Shown here: piece by piece, positions 11,760 to 23,310 of the stretch
How positions within the stretch are numbered: the first letter of the stretch is position 1
Layout of the letters: each line of letters begins with the position of its first letter
Assembly (NCBI GenBank): GCA_034769895.1
Contig: CM068367.1
Coordinates: 1,311,395,046 to 1,311,459,045 of the forward strand
Origin: Magicicada septendecula
Lineage: Eukaryota; Arthropoda; Insecta; Hemiptera; Cicadidae
DNA length: 64,000 bases
Reading direction: 5' to 3'
Made by a program: the position numbers and the translations under genes
The notes under the pieces: generated by a model
Databases searched by the model: none
Told to the model about the DNA's origin: nothing
Seen by the model: the letters and a program-made list of their open reading frames with translations, nothing else

Positions 11760-12451
11760 GATGAAAGATGAAAGAAAGCATTATACAGAATTTTGAAAAA
11801 AACTTAAGAGTGAAGAAGGTACAGTGTTGGATGCTTGGATGTGGAATAAGATAACAGCAGAAACACTAGCCAAGTCACGGAAAAGATTTTATACATTACT
11901 GAGCGCAAACCTTGAAAGATGAGGAAACTTTAGCAAACCTTGCCACCTAAATACCAGGCTGTGAAATTGCTGTTGAAACTCTTGTTGAAGAACAGATGAA
12001 CAGTGATGAAGATTTTAAAGTTTCTGTAATTTTGAAATTATAGAAAAAAGCATGATCAATAAACAGTAAGGATCAGGAGCGAGAAACAAAACCCATACAG
12101 GTAGACAAGATTAGTGATAACAATGGAACAGAAACTGGGGAAACTGTACTGAGCTATACCGAAGAACAGTCAGATACTACAACAGCTGATGTTCTTGTAT
12201 TAAAAAAGATTATGTAATGTTCTAAAGTAAACTAGCAAAAGAATATCAAAAGTTTTATAAATTGTAATTTTATAGTGTAAATTCATTTTAATGTTTGTTA
12301 AAATTCACTTGCTGTTCATTTTTTACTTTAATGTTTGCATTGTTTGTTTTCTATATTAAATACAACACAGAAATTCTGTATTATCCAAGTTTTCAATAAG
12401 TCAAGGTGTTTTTTGGGCTCACTCAATTTGAATTATCAGGACTCTACTGTA
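11760..12451 (+). mobile_element. pogo/Tigger-type DNA transposon, 5'-truncated remnant
   Basis: Plus-strand translation shows the C-terminal signature of Tigger/Jerky-like DDE transposases: LDAWMWNKITAETLAKSRKR, then IPGCE and VETLVEEQMNSDEDFKV, then TADVLVLKKIM near the end. Several stops and frame changes interrupt it, so it is a pseudogene. The right end is well defined: 12420-12449 is the complement of a terminal repeat that starts CAGTAGAGTCCTGATAATTC, and it is followed by TA, the usual target duplication of Tc1/mariner elements. A matching left terminal repeat was not found, so the 5' half (including the catalytic DDE core) is lost. Confidence 0.7.
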
Positions 12452-12561
12452 TGGTTGCTAGAGATAAGTTTAGATCCTATGAAATTTGTTTCATAGAATA
12501 TAGACAGAAGTTTCTCTATAATATTTTAATTTAAAATAAATTCTGATACATTTTGTTTCAG

Positions 12562-12591
12562 ATAACAGATGTTCAGCAGGCTGTACAGAAT
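12562..12591 (+). CDS. apolpp: Apolipophorin micro-exon (30 nt)
   Basis: Thirty bases lie between a strong acceptor (ttttgtttcag) and a strong donor (gtgagt). Read so that the last base joins the next exon in phase, they encode NRCSAGCTE followed by a split Ser codon, and translation continues into SRGSLYNFQDG at 15665. A Cys-x3-Cys at this place just before the vitellogenin-N domain is typical of apolipophorin precursors. The exon enters and leaves in phase 1, so the preceding exon (signal peptide) must end with one base of a codon; that exon is not recognised in the window. No other frame gives a sensible protein joined to exon 15665. Confidence 0.7.
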
Positions 12592-13190
12592 GTGAGTATA
12601 ATTCTCCTTTTATTGTTGTCATAATTAAAAAGTTATTAAGATTGGGCATTTATTAGGTCCATTATAAAATTAATCATTCATATTTGGTTCATTATCAAAT
12701 TTCAGTTTTTAATTTAAATCTCAATGTTAATTTGTATTGTAGTAACCATAAACATATTGCTCAATAAACATATAATTGCAAATAAAAACAAGAAACACAC
12801 ATTAACTATTATGCAGTTAATAACCTTTATTCTTTTTTTCTCAGCAGACACATTTTTTCTACTATAATGTGTGTTTGTGTGTGTGTGTGTCCATACATTT
12901 ATGGTTCTTAAAAGGTTAATACAAATTTTAATTAAACATAAATTTACACTTATATTATACTTAACTTTAAAATAAATGAAGAATTCTAACTTCATACATA
13001 GCAAATGCTATTAATCTTGTTTAATGGGCGAACTTAGAACTCAAATTAAATTTTACTGGGATTATCAAGATACTGAAACAAAGAATTAACTTACGTCCAA
13101 AATATGTAATGTAACAATATGCAAAATTCAATGACACACTATCGTTCTGACCACAATCAGTTGTGTACTGCTTTTCTTTGGCAAGTTTTC
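12592..13190. other. Intron DNA
   Basis: AT-rich intron sequence after the micro-exon. It contains a short (GT)n at about 12868-12890 and otherwise nothing recognisable. Confidence 0.5.
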
Positions 13191-13560
13191 ATTTTGACAG
13201 CCCCCTGCGTCATCTGTTCTGCACCAGCCTTTTCATATATTTCTACCGTTTTTCAGTCTTATTTGAATCTGCCCTCTTATACTTCCTCCATTTCTATGTG
13301 TGTGTTACACTATTCAATCAAGTTCCACCCTCAGCAGATAGTCTTGCTTCTTCTTGTTCCCCAATCAATTCACCTTCCTTCTCCATACACTTGACCATCT
13401 GTCTCCTCACCAACGCTTTAAATCATTCCTCCTTTATTTTATCCTCCCACCTCACTCCCTTCATTCCTTACAATATCCAATCTACACGTGCCTCCAATCT
13501 TCTTACATCGTCCCTTCTCAGTGTTCAGATTTCAGTACCATATAATGCTATTATTTCATA
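13191..13560 (-). mobile_element. LINE (non-LTR retrotransposon) C-terminal remnant
   Basis: Minus-strand translation in broken frames gives LYGTEI..TLRRDDVRRLEARVDWIL, then RMKGVRWEDKIKEE and a basic segment KALVRRQMVKCMEKEGELIG. This matches the pattern that follows the RT domain of many RTE/CR1-type LINEs (W.L...D..RLEAFEM...R....W.D...NEEVL...). Several stops interrupt it within 120 codons. The RT core and 3' tail are not visible. Apparent plus-strand reading frames here are shadows of this fragment. Confidence 0.5.
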
Positions 13561-13590
13561 TAAAGCACTTAGCACCATAATAAGGATCTA

Positions 13591-15664
13591 AATATGTTGA
13601 CAAAATGGCCCAAGGATAAAAGAAGTAGGTAAATACTGAAGTATTTATTAAAATTTTATTTTATTATATGGTTGGAAAACATTTATTTTAAATAAATGAC
13701 TAAGTCTTATTACATAATTAATGGAATTTCATATTTCATTGCAACATGTTGAAAAGAGGATTCGCTGTTTAAATATGTGATATGTCATCTGGAATAAATA
13801 AATGCTTATCTTCATGCAGTGAAGTGTAACAGTTTCCCTGACAACGTGTAGCACATACGTGTATTCTGTTAGAGTAGATTATAAATCTAGTGGATGAGAT
13901 ATCTGCCATGATTCATAGAAGACAATGAAAATAAGTAGACGTGTATGTGTGCTGTATAGAGGCATGAAGTAACAAAGCTGCACCAAAAGTGGGTAATTAT
14001 AATAATAATTATAATATTTTATATTAAAAAAAATAATATACAGCAAAAAAAAAAGTGACAGGCTGCCTGGTAATCTGCAAAATGTTTGTAAATCAACAGG
14101 AGAGATACTGCCAGAACGGTGAGAGTGAGAAATAAGTGAATGAAGCATTGTCTCTGTGACTTTAATAACACAGGCCACACTTAGCCATTTGAAGGACAAG
14201 GAACAATATCCATTCCAGCATAACAGTATTGGTCTAAAGATTGGTCAACGTACAGAGGTACTGAAGAGGACAATTAAAATTCAGTTAGTTGATAAAGGAT
14301 AACCCATCTATGAAACACAGCTTTCTGTCTGAAAGGTTTAAAAAAATGCCACTATTAAATTTTGGGAATGAAAGATGGACTTCTTGGGTTTTTGTTTATA
14401 AAACAGTTGAAATTATGTTCATAAATTCACAAAGATTATCCTTAAGATTATATGGATTGTGTAACCAGTTAACCTTAATTGTATGGAACGACTGAAATTG
14501 TATGGAATTATATAGCCTTAATTGTACAATAATAATGGAATTATTAACTTTAATTGTATACTGAATGTGTAACCAGGCTATCCCTATTGGATAGAAATCA
14601 TAGGATAGTCATTTATGAAGTTTTGTTGCCATTCAATGTTATAAAACCAAGAAATCCGTTTATGCATATTACCATCTCAAATTTTTGTCATGGAGTTCTA
14701 ACTCAAACATTCAAAATAAAAATTTAACAAATAATTTTCTGGAAATGTTATCTAATTTATATAGAATTTACTTAGTTCGTAAGTGATTTTAAAATCTATC
14801 CTTTGTTTAGTAGTAACTATGGATTAATAAACTATTTGAGGTTTGATCATTAACTAGGCTTAATTTTAAAGCACTTGTAACTTAATGGTTTCTAAATACA
14901 ACTATTTCATTAACGACTCAGAACACAAAGTTTTTTATGAGTAAAAACATAAAGTTTTACCTTACAACCTGAACCGGTTTTCAGTTTTAAAAAGCTCTGA
15001 AGAAGCTCTGGACAACGCAATCCAAGAATTTAATGGTTTCATAAAAATTTATTATCATCATCAGAAGCAGTGAACAGGGAATATAGGCAATGCATAAATA
15101 ATTAATAAGTCTGCTCTTAAAAAAAAGAGTTTATGAATCTGTGTATGTTTTATGCAAAGAATAATAATATCTATTAAACAGTATTACAATTCTTATGATT
15201 TAATTATAATATTCTATACATATTAATACTTTTGTAACACTCAAACATGCATGTTAATATTAATATATCTGTATTGCCCATATACAACAAATTGATAATA
15301 AATTTTTCTCAAAATGTAGACTCACATGTTTTAAAATTATATATATTATGACCAATATCACAAAATCTTTGACTACTAGAAATTGTAAAGAAATGCAGTA
15401 TTGTCAAGCAACTTACAGCCTACCGTGTACTTAATTATTTTTATTCAGTAATATTAAATTCTGTTGTTATTTCTCTATTATATTTATTAATAACTCATCA
15501 ATCTGTTTTCCATGTTGCCTAAATTTGATTCTAAATACCACCTATATTTTAAAAAACTTAACTTAAACTTTATTAATAATTCCCTATAAATCCAACTGAG
15601 TCAGTTATGTTCGATCCTATTAATTGTATTATAATTAAAATTGAACAAAATTTTCTTTCATTAG
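13591..15664. other. Intron DNA, nothing recognised
   Basis: AT-rich sequence up to the exon acceptor at 15664 (tttctttcattag). No repeat family, RNA gene or exon could be supported. Short local repeats of the ccttaattgta type occur near 14470-14570. Confidence 0.5.
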
Positions 15665-15864
15665 CAAGAGGATCGTTATACAATTTTCAAGACGGCACAG
15701 TATATAAATATCAGTTTGAAGGAAGTACAGTAACGACATTACCTGGAGTCCAAAATGATGTTACCAAATTGAGTGTTACTGGCACGGCGGAAGTAAGCGC
15801 ACAAGGCCAGTGTGCGTTCGTACTCAAGTTGTCAAATGTTAACTTACAGGGACCTGATGGCAAG
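15665..15864 (+). CDS. apolpp: Apolipophorin exon (start of vitellogenin-N / lipid-binding module)
   Basis: The exon enters in phase 1 after a polypyrimidine-AG acceptor and leaves in phase 0 at a CAAG|GTAACC donor. It encodes RGSLYNFQDGTVYKYQFEG and then a beta-rich stretch with VTKLSVTGTAEVSAQGQCAF and LKLSNVNLQGPDGK. This is the opening of the large lipid transfer protein N-terminal beta-barrel: a YKY core, a T.A.V....C.F.L.L strand pair, and the later Cys partner. The protein is a secreted lipoprotein precursor made in fat body; the N-terminal module interacts with lipid during particle assembly. Vitellogenin is the main alternative, but the exon 3 and 4 motifs fit apolipophorin better. 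Confidence 0.85.
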
Positions 15865-15929
15865 GTAACCACATAACATACACTTATTATTTATTCAAAC
15901 ACTTTTTCCTACAGTCTGTTTCTTGATGT

Positions 15930-16139
15930 ATATAATATATTTAATATTTATAATCACTTTACCTCAAGATGTTTTCTCCTTTTTGGAACATGTTTCGAGA
16001 AGCCTTGTGTTCCCATCTTCATCCTTCCTGATTTTGAGTCTTTTGAAGTACCGGTACTTGTATATTGGTTGGTCCTTGTTGTGGTTTCCTGTTGGCCTCT
16101 GGTACTTTAAATTGGTATTATTGTGTGTGATTGTGGTGT
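15930..16139 (-). mobile_element. PLE3 palindromic insertion, left arm
   Basis: The sequence from atatttaatatttataatcac to gattgtggtgtg is the inverted counterpart of 25265-25495. It carries a decayed hammerhead-like motif (15985-16024) in which one conserved core position differs. The arm is cut at 16143 by element B and resumes at 25159. No PLE reverse transcriptase remains, so only terminal sequence was inserted. Confidence 0.65.
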
Positions 16140-16143
16140 GTAT

Positions 16144-17902
16144 TGTGACAATACAAGCATAGGCTGTAATGTGCATTTATAATATAAAATAAATATTTAA
16201 TTTAATTTTAATAATATATAATAGACGAGCAGGTGTGAAATTGGAAGCTGGCTTGCAAACAGGAGTCAACACGCAGGATCACGCGATTACCGCTGCATGC
16301 ATGTACACAAGTGTGTGTGCGTGAAGCCTGTTTGAGCCTGAAAGTTTGCAACCTCACCCCAAGTCAATGCTAAATTAAGAATATATTTAATATTAAGCAA
16401 ACCATAAATGTTAGCGAGAAGGTAAAAACTTTTAAAAATGTGTAAAAATCAGACACAAGTGCAGTGCAAATTTTACGTAATTCGGACAATCAATGCGAAT
16501 TCTGTGTGATTTTTACACTAGTGGTGCGAGCATCATGATAATTGCACATAACATAGGTCATTAAATTAGACAATATTTTATCGCCATGAAATCCACATTA
16601 AACAGTGCGATTGGTGAAAAAGTGCAAAAATGTGAAATAGGATGAGAGTGGGGGCTATCACGACATGGTTCAACTGTCGACAGGCTAATTCCTGAATCGA
16701 CAGCTGCAGTTTTCTTGGTGAATATAAATACAAGCCCAGGAGAGCTAATCTCTCTCTTCTAACAGTCTTCATTCGTGGCGGAATGGCGGAACACTATGTC
16801 CATCAGAGACGCGAGATTTTAATTACTTTGGACAGAGTTAGACAATATGTCTAACACCAATAAGACTTTTTGTTAAGCATAACTTATAAAGTAATACGGT
16901 AAATATTTCGATTTAAAATAGCAATGGAAAACAGTAATTAAAAATTACTGTAACAAAAAAATCGTCAGATGTCTACAAGTGATCTACATCTAAGAGCATT
17001 ACTCCAGACCGAGGATGAGAGCACTACATGGCATAAATTCCAGACATAAAGGACGAGTCATCGGACTTCCGAGAGGACCTGGAGGAAGAGGAAAGCATCC
17101 AGGAATTCTGAGAGGACCCAGAGGAAGAAGAAAAAGCATCCAGGACTTCCAAGAGGACCCGGAGGAAGAGGAAAGGATCCAGGACTTCATGACTATGCAG
17201 GATCTACAACATCAAGGACTCAGGACCAGGAGAGGATATGCTGAGGAACCGCTACAATTAAGGTGAAAGGAAGCCATGTATTCCTCATAACAAAGACTTA
17301 ATCAAAGATTAATAAACATTGTCAAAGGAAAGACAATAATTTCAAAAAAAAAAATGTCATTTATAACTTATAAATATAAATGTCTTGTATAAAAAAAATT
17401 ATAGCATAATTTTTGAATTGATAATTTATTGAAAATATTTTAATGTACATTTGAAAGAATCAATTAGATTTGTTCAAAGAATGAACAAATAGTTAACTTA
17501 GTTAAATATTTTTATATTGAAAGCACACATTCAGACTGAGTAGTCCAGACAGTATAACATAATGAAGAAATGTTTTTAATTAAAATTAATAATATTATAA
17601 CTATGATATAAGCTTTATGTTGGTGATGAGATTACAGCAAACAAAGAAACTTTGAAACCATGTATAATGAGTATCGTATGACGAAGTAATCATTATTTGT
17701 ATATTATTATTTCTGATATGTTTGTTTAAATTAATAAATGGGAACATTTTGAATTTCCTAAAAAGGCTACCATTATTATAATTATACCTGAACCCCTAAT
17801 TACATGTACACGTTGTTAGAAATGTTATTTATTGTTGTATAATATTGTCGCTCATGAGCGTGCGCCCAACACACTTACATTTTATAACGTTGTATTGTTG
17901 TA
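16144..17902 (+). mobile_element. 5' LTR of Ty3/gypsy element B
   Basis: About 1.76 kb, beginning TGTGACAATACAAG and ending near GTTGTATTGTTGTA, flanked outside by GTAT (16140-16143). A TATA box (tataaata, 16723-16730) precedes a plausible start region, so it has the parts of an LTR promoter. A run of ggacctggaggaagagg-type repeats lies at 17068-17185. By eye it differs from the 3' LTR at roughly five sites per hundred plus length changes, so this insertion is older than C, D and F. A 63-base block at its inner edge is duplicated (17831 and 17894). Confidence 0.8.
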
Positions 17903-18228
17903 TAAAATTGTCGCCCGTTAACGTGTGGCACAATATGCCTACATTTAATAAATAAATGTATGCTCTATTGTTAAATGTGTGCATAAGATTTATGTATAAT
18001 AATTGATGTGTATTAATGAATATTTTTATGTGTTTAATTTTGTTGTGTATATTGTATTGTAATAACGCAACTGACGCCCACCCCAACAAACAGGTGTAAT
18101 TGTAATATAAGTAGATATGAATAAATGAATAATAATAACGAAACAATAAATAAATAAAATTAATAAGTCGGTTCCATAAAAATAATATTCTTAAATATTA
18201 TAAATAAATATTTTAATAATTATTCAAC

Positions 18229-19430
18229 ATGGCAGAACCAGGAGGGTTGAATCTAGAAGCATTTAAAAATTCGATACTAGCAATGATGGACGAATTAGTC
18301 ATAAAACAAGCCGAAAAATTTAAAGAAGTGTTAAAAGAGGAGAATATAAAGCAAATAAAAAAAATAGATGAAATAAATACCAAACAAACAGAAAGTTTAG
18401 AAAATAGATTAGAACAACAGTTTGAGAATTCTAAACAAGACACTATAAGAATAACTGAAAGTTAGAAGAATTGAAGAACGATAATCTTGAAATAAAACAA
18501 AGTATAATCGACAGTAATGCACAGTTAACTGAAAAAATTGTTGATACCAACTTACATATTGACATGCTAGGGAATAATTTTAAACAAGCCTTACACGAGC
18601 AAGTTGTAAGAATTGAAAATAAACAAAAATAATTACGTCTCAAGTGGAGAAAAGATTTAAAAGCAGCTCATAAACAAATAAATGATAATATAAATGATAC
18701 TTTAAATACTATAATGCGAAAGTAGGATGATAAAATTCAAACTGTTAGTAATATGTTGCAAGCAAATACCAGTAAACTTAGAGAAATAGAAACACGTACT
18801 GTAGTCATTGAGAATAGAATTGAAGAAACTACGAAGGACCGTTCGGGAGACGTGTCACTTATTAAAGAAGAAATCCAAGAGGAAATGAACCAGCTACGAT
18901 GTGAGTTGAGAAAGCGACAGAATCAAATGACCATGTTTCCTACACCAATGGACGAAAGGAGCAGACTTAAGTTCTCAGGTGGTAAATGGGAGAACAGTAT
19001 GGAATTCCTAGCTAGAGTGGAGAAGGAAATAGAGAAGATTGGCAGTGCAATAAATGACAACGAGAAGATAGACTTCGTCACGCAATATCTTAGAGATTCA
19101 GCCAGTCAATGGTACTCTATTATTAGAGATAACGCAGTACATATCAGCAGTTTCGTGAGGCATTCGAGAACCGATACTGGAATTTACATACCCAACGACA
19201 GGTACGGGATCAACTCGAGTATGGAAAGTTCAACGCACAAGGACAGCAGAGTATCGAACAGTACAAAATTGCGCAAATAGAACGTGTAAAGCATCTTAAA
19301 CCTAAATTCTCAGAGTACGAAATTGTCTCAGTTATCTTACCATTTCCAGCGAGGTATCCAGTTAGCAGTTTATATGCAGGGAATTAAAACCATAGAAGAA
19401 TTTTTATCCTTGTGACACAGTCGGAGAATA
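18229..19430 (+). pseudogene. Element B gag region
   Basis: It begins MAEPGGLNLEAFKNSILAMM and continues as a long Lys/Glu-rich coiled coil. A capsid-like core follows, with the conserved pattern LKFSGGKWENSMEFLARVEK, then a W near RDSASQWYSIIRDN. The core pattern matches that of element D (YFTGENNENPIEFLLACE). The start lies about 330 bases inside the LTR. The gene is broken in several places. Confidence 0.75.
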
Positions 19431-19928
19431 TCAATAAATGTAAGAACACACAATACTGGGAACAAAACACGCAAATCACCACTATAATTATCACAGGGAT
19501 AACAAGAAAGCAATACAAAACACTACATCGCACCGTGATAATTACAAAATAAATTATATGCCACCAATACACAACACTAAGACGCGCACAGCTACAGAGA
19601 CTGAACGAATAAATACAGCTAAACAACAAGGAGGCATTGTATGGTCATCTAATTGTAAACATTTTTCAAAACCAGCTGACAAATGCATTGCCGCAGTACG
19701 GAAGGACAACAAGGGAACAATAAAGAGAGATAGGGATAAAATGAATGAGATGGAGACAGCAACATTCCACAGTCGGCCGTCTACGTCAAAGGTGTCAAAA
19801 TGACTGAATAAACGGAAACAAACTTATACGATAAACAACATATACCCTACGATATTAGAGAGGACTTATTAAACAATGAACAGGATATAAAGCGCAATGA
19901 ACAACAAATACAATGTACTATTGTAACT

Positions 19929-20297
19929 GTGGGAATTAACAGGTGTAAGATACGAATGTTTCTTGACACAGGCAGCCAGCTGTCAGTTCTTAACGCTGCT
20001 TGGGTTCAACGCAGTAAGAAATATTTTAAAAATACTGCAATTTTGCCTATAAATAATTTAAATATCACAACAGCTACCAATAAAAAAGAAAGGTTTAAAC
20101 AACAAGCATATGTAACCCTAACATATAAAAAACTAGAATTAGAATACCCCATGATAATTATGCATAAATTGATCTATGATGGAATTCTAGGTATTGATAT
20201 ACTAAATGCAATAAATGCTAAGATTAATGTTAATGATAATACAATTCTGTGTAATTATAAAGATGTTCAATATGAGTTAAATATGAATATCGATTAA
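19929..20297 (+). pseudogene. Element B aspartic protease region
   Basis: A 122-residue open segment contains RMFLDTGSQLSVLN, the catalytic D-T-G-S of retroviral-type aspartic proteases, and a later hydrophobic GILGIDIL strand that corresponds to the ILG(M/I)D motif. It is clearly homologous to the protease of element D (ILLDTGSVVSGV and MLLGVDVL). It is part of a broken pol. Confidence 0.8.
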
Positions 20298-20330
20298 AAA
20301 GATTGCAAGGTAAGTGAAATACCTATTACT

Positions 20331-21780
20331 TTGTCCAAGCCACAAATACAGTATGGTCCAACTCGACATGTGAATGCAGCGGATGAAGGAATGACGACCC
20401 AGGAAGAAGAAAAACTGCATGAATTAATAGAAGAGTACAGGGAGGTATTTAGTGAAGTACCGACACAGACGACAGTATACGAGCACTCTATAGTCGTGTC
20501 AGATCCTACAAAAGTCATTAGGAGGACGTACCCTATCCCAATGCGATATGAGGAAGAGGTTGAACTGGAAATTTGGCACATGATTGAAAATGGAGTCATA
20601 GAGCGATCGAACAGCAACTTCCTGAATCCTCTAGTGGTAGTGAAGAAGATAAGTGGTGAGATACGCCTATGCCTTGACACGAGGGAGCTGAACAGCATTG
20701 TGTTAAAAGAGTATGACTGTGCGCCTGCTGCGGACAAATTATTTACCAAGTGTGAAGGAGGGAGGTATCTGACGAAGCTGGATTTACGTTCAAGTTTTGG
20801 CAGATTCCAATTCGTGAAGAAAATAGAAAGTACACCGCTTTCCTGTATAAAAGTAAATGCTACCAACATAGGGTAGTACCCTTCGGATTAAGCACGAGTT
20901 TGGCAGCCATCGTAAAGTGTCTAGTAAGAGCCCTAGGACTTGAGGTGGAACCCTACACCATGGTATTCGTAGAGGATATCTTAGTTGTATCTAAAACATT
21001 AGACGAACATATAAAACATCTAAGCACGATATTCCACAAGTTTAGGCAAGTGAACATATCCCTTAACCTAGACAAATGTGAATTTATCAAATCCTCTACC
21101 CAATTCCTATGCCACATTATTTCCTCCTCTGGTATTCAACCCGATCCTATCAAAATCTCCAGCATAATAATTTTCCTATACCCAGAAATCTCAAAGGGTT
21201 AAGAGCATTCTTAAGACTAACAGGATACTACAGAAGATGCTCACCATTATATGCAGAGTATACGCAACCGCTACTGGAGCTGATGAAGAAAGGAGAGAAG
21301 TGGAAATGGGAGAAGAAACACCAAGATGCCTTTAACCTAGTGAAAAAGTTGTTCATCGAAAATATTATGTTACATCATCCTCAACATGAAGGAAAATTCG
21401 TAATCTACTCCGATGCCAGTGACTACACAATAGGGAGTGTACTGTATCAACAAGATACTAAGGGAGAGCACCGAGTTATCGCCTATGCCAGTAGAGTCTT
21501 CAAAGGAGCTGAAAGACATTACTCCACATCAGAAAAAGAAATACTTGCTATAGTATATGCGCTTAAGCAATTCAGATATTATGTTTATGGTACTCATTTT
21601 GAGATACATACTGACCACCAAGCATTATCCTTTCTATTGAAATGCAAAGTAACAAGTGCCTGATTATTAAGATGGATTTTAGCCATTGGCGAATACTCAT
21701 TCACCATTAAATACTGTAAAGGTAAAGACAATATTATAGCTGATACACTAAGCCGATACATCACAGAAGAATGTGAAGAA
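20331..21780 (+). pseudogene. Element B reverse transcriptase and RNase H region
   Basis: RT motifs run in order: EIRLCLDTRELNSIV, YLTKLDLRSSF, VPFGLST, then the catalytic box region (TMVFVEDILVVS, normally F-V-D-D) and FLCHIISSSGI. RNase H follows with YSDASDYTIGSVLYQ, EKEILAIVYALKQFR and HTDHQALSFLL. Order and spacing are those of Ty3/gypsy. The region is broken several times and is a fossil. Confidence 0.8.
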
Positions 21781-21809
21781 GTCTATGAGAGCGAAAAAAA
21801 GAAGTACAA

Positions 21810-23015
21810 TTGCTATCAATTAAATTTAAAGAGAACGATGAAATAAAACAAATGCTAAAAAATTTAGCACAACAACAAGATTTGGACGTTACAATAAGAG
21901 AAATGAAAGACCAAGAACAGCTACGAAATCATTATAAGGTACTTAATGGAATTCTTTTCAGGTTAGTAAGACTAGACTGGAAGATAGTACTAACGAACAA
22001 AATGTTACAGAAATTAATTCAACCAGCACATGAGAGTTTAGCGCATGCTGCCGCTCTGAAATGTTACCTGAATCTATGAGAGGATTTTATGATTAATAAT
22101 ATGTTTCAAAAAATAAAGAAGGAGGTGAAGAAGTGTTATGAGTGTCAAACGGCGAAAGGACCGAATTTACACACGTACGTAGAAATGCAAAGCATCCAGA
22201 AGGAAAATAAGGGAGAGCTAATTGCAGTGGATTTTCTGGGACCACTACCACGATCAAGTCGAGGTGTGAAGCACATATTGGTATGTATCGATGTGTTTTC
22301 GAAGGCAGTCCGACTGTACCCAATTATGCGACCCACAACTAAAGTTGTTCTAAAGATACTACTGCAGAAATATATTCCGACATATGGAAAAATGAAGAAA
22401 GTACTCAGTGACCAAAGTGTACAATTCCAGAGTGAAAGATGGGAGAGGATGTTAAGGGAAAATGGAATACAACCTATACTCACATCCATAAGACTTCCTC
22501 AAGGAAACCTTGCTGAAAGAGTTAACAAAGAATCAGGTACTGCCATGATCAGCACAATAAATGGGCAGAATATCTACCATTTCTTGAGATAGCCATCAAC
22601 GAAAATTACAGTGAAGCAACAGGATACACTCCAATAGAATTGGAAGAAGATAAAAAGCATAACAGATTTTGGACCAAATATGTAAACAAACCTAACAACC
22701 AGAATGTACCTGTACCAATAAGTATGAAAATTGAATACGCAAAGCAACGGATAATAGAAAGAGGTAACAAGAGAGTAGAAAGATGTAACAGGACACACAA
22801 ACTACAACAATTCGACGTGGGAGAAAAAGTTTTAGTATAAGCTAATTCAGTGGGAAAGCGAAGTGATAATACAGCGAAAAAATTCTTTAAACTGTATAAT
22901 GGACCATATACATTAAAACAACGAATCGCGAGACATACATTTATAGTATATGACGATGTGAAGAAGAAAGAAATTGGCAAATACCATGCCAATTCAATCA
23001 GAAAGTTTTACACGT
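21810..23015 (+). pseudogene. Element B integrase region
   Basis: A His-Cys zinc-finger remnant (HESLAHAAALKC, CYECQTAKGPN) leads into the catalytic core, with VDFLGPLPRSSRG, CIDVFSKAVRL, the LSDQSVQFQ region and LPQGNLAERVNKE. A GPY/F end module (FFKLYNGPYTLKQ) lies close to 22900. About 300 bases remain before the 3' LTR, with a polypurine-like agtagaggaataa at its edge. Broken. Confidence 0.8.
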
Positions 23016-23310
23016 AAAAATAAATAGGTCAGTAGAACCAGATTAAAGGAGAACAATGGGAAGAAGCAGCTATGCTTATGCATTGTTAGCAACTCGTAGG
23101 GAGGGGAGATAGAAACTAGACTTGTTTTACCCTCCAACTAAGGGAATTTGAACAATTAATATTCATTATCATGGATAGTAGTGTATAAATACAAATAAAA
23201 AAAATATATAAGTAATATGAAATATAAAAAATATAAGATGTCTAATGATAGAAAAAAAATATTTAAATAAATAAATTTATTAAAATTTTTTTTACCAAGT
23301 AGAGGAATAA

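Noticed and set aside
13163-13591. 142-residue plus-strand frame
   Set aside because: Better explained as the reverse complement of a decayed LINE fragment (RRLEA..., RWEDKI...).
14990-15070. CTGAAGA-containing word that might be another hammerhead
   Set aside because: No GAAA box or pairing helix I at the right spacing.
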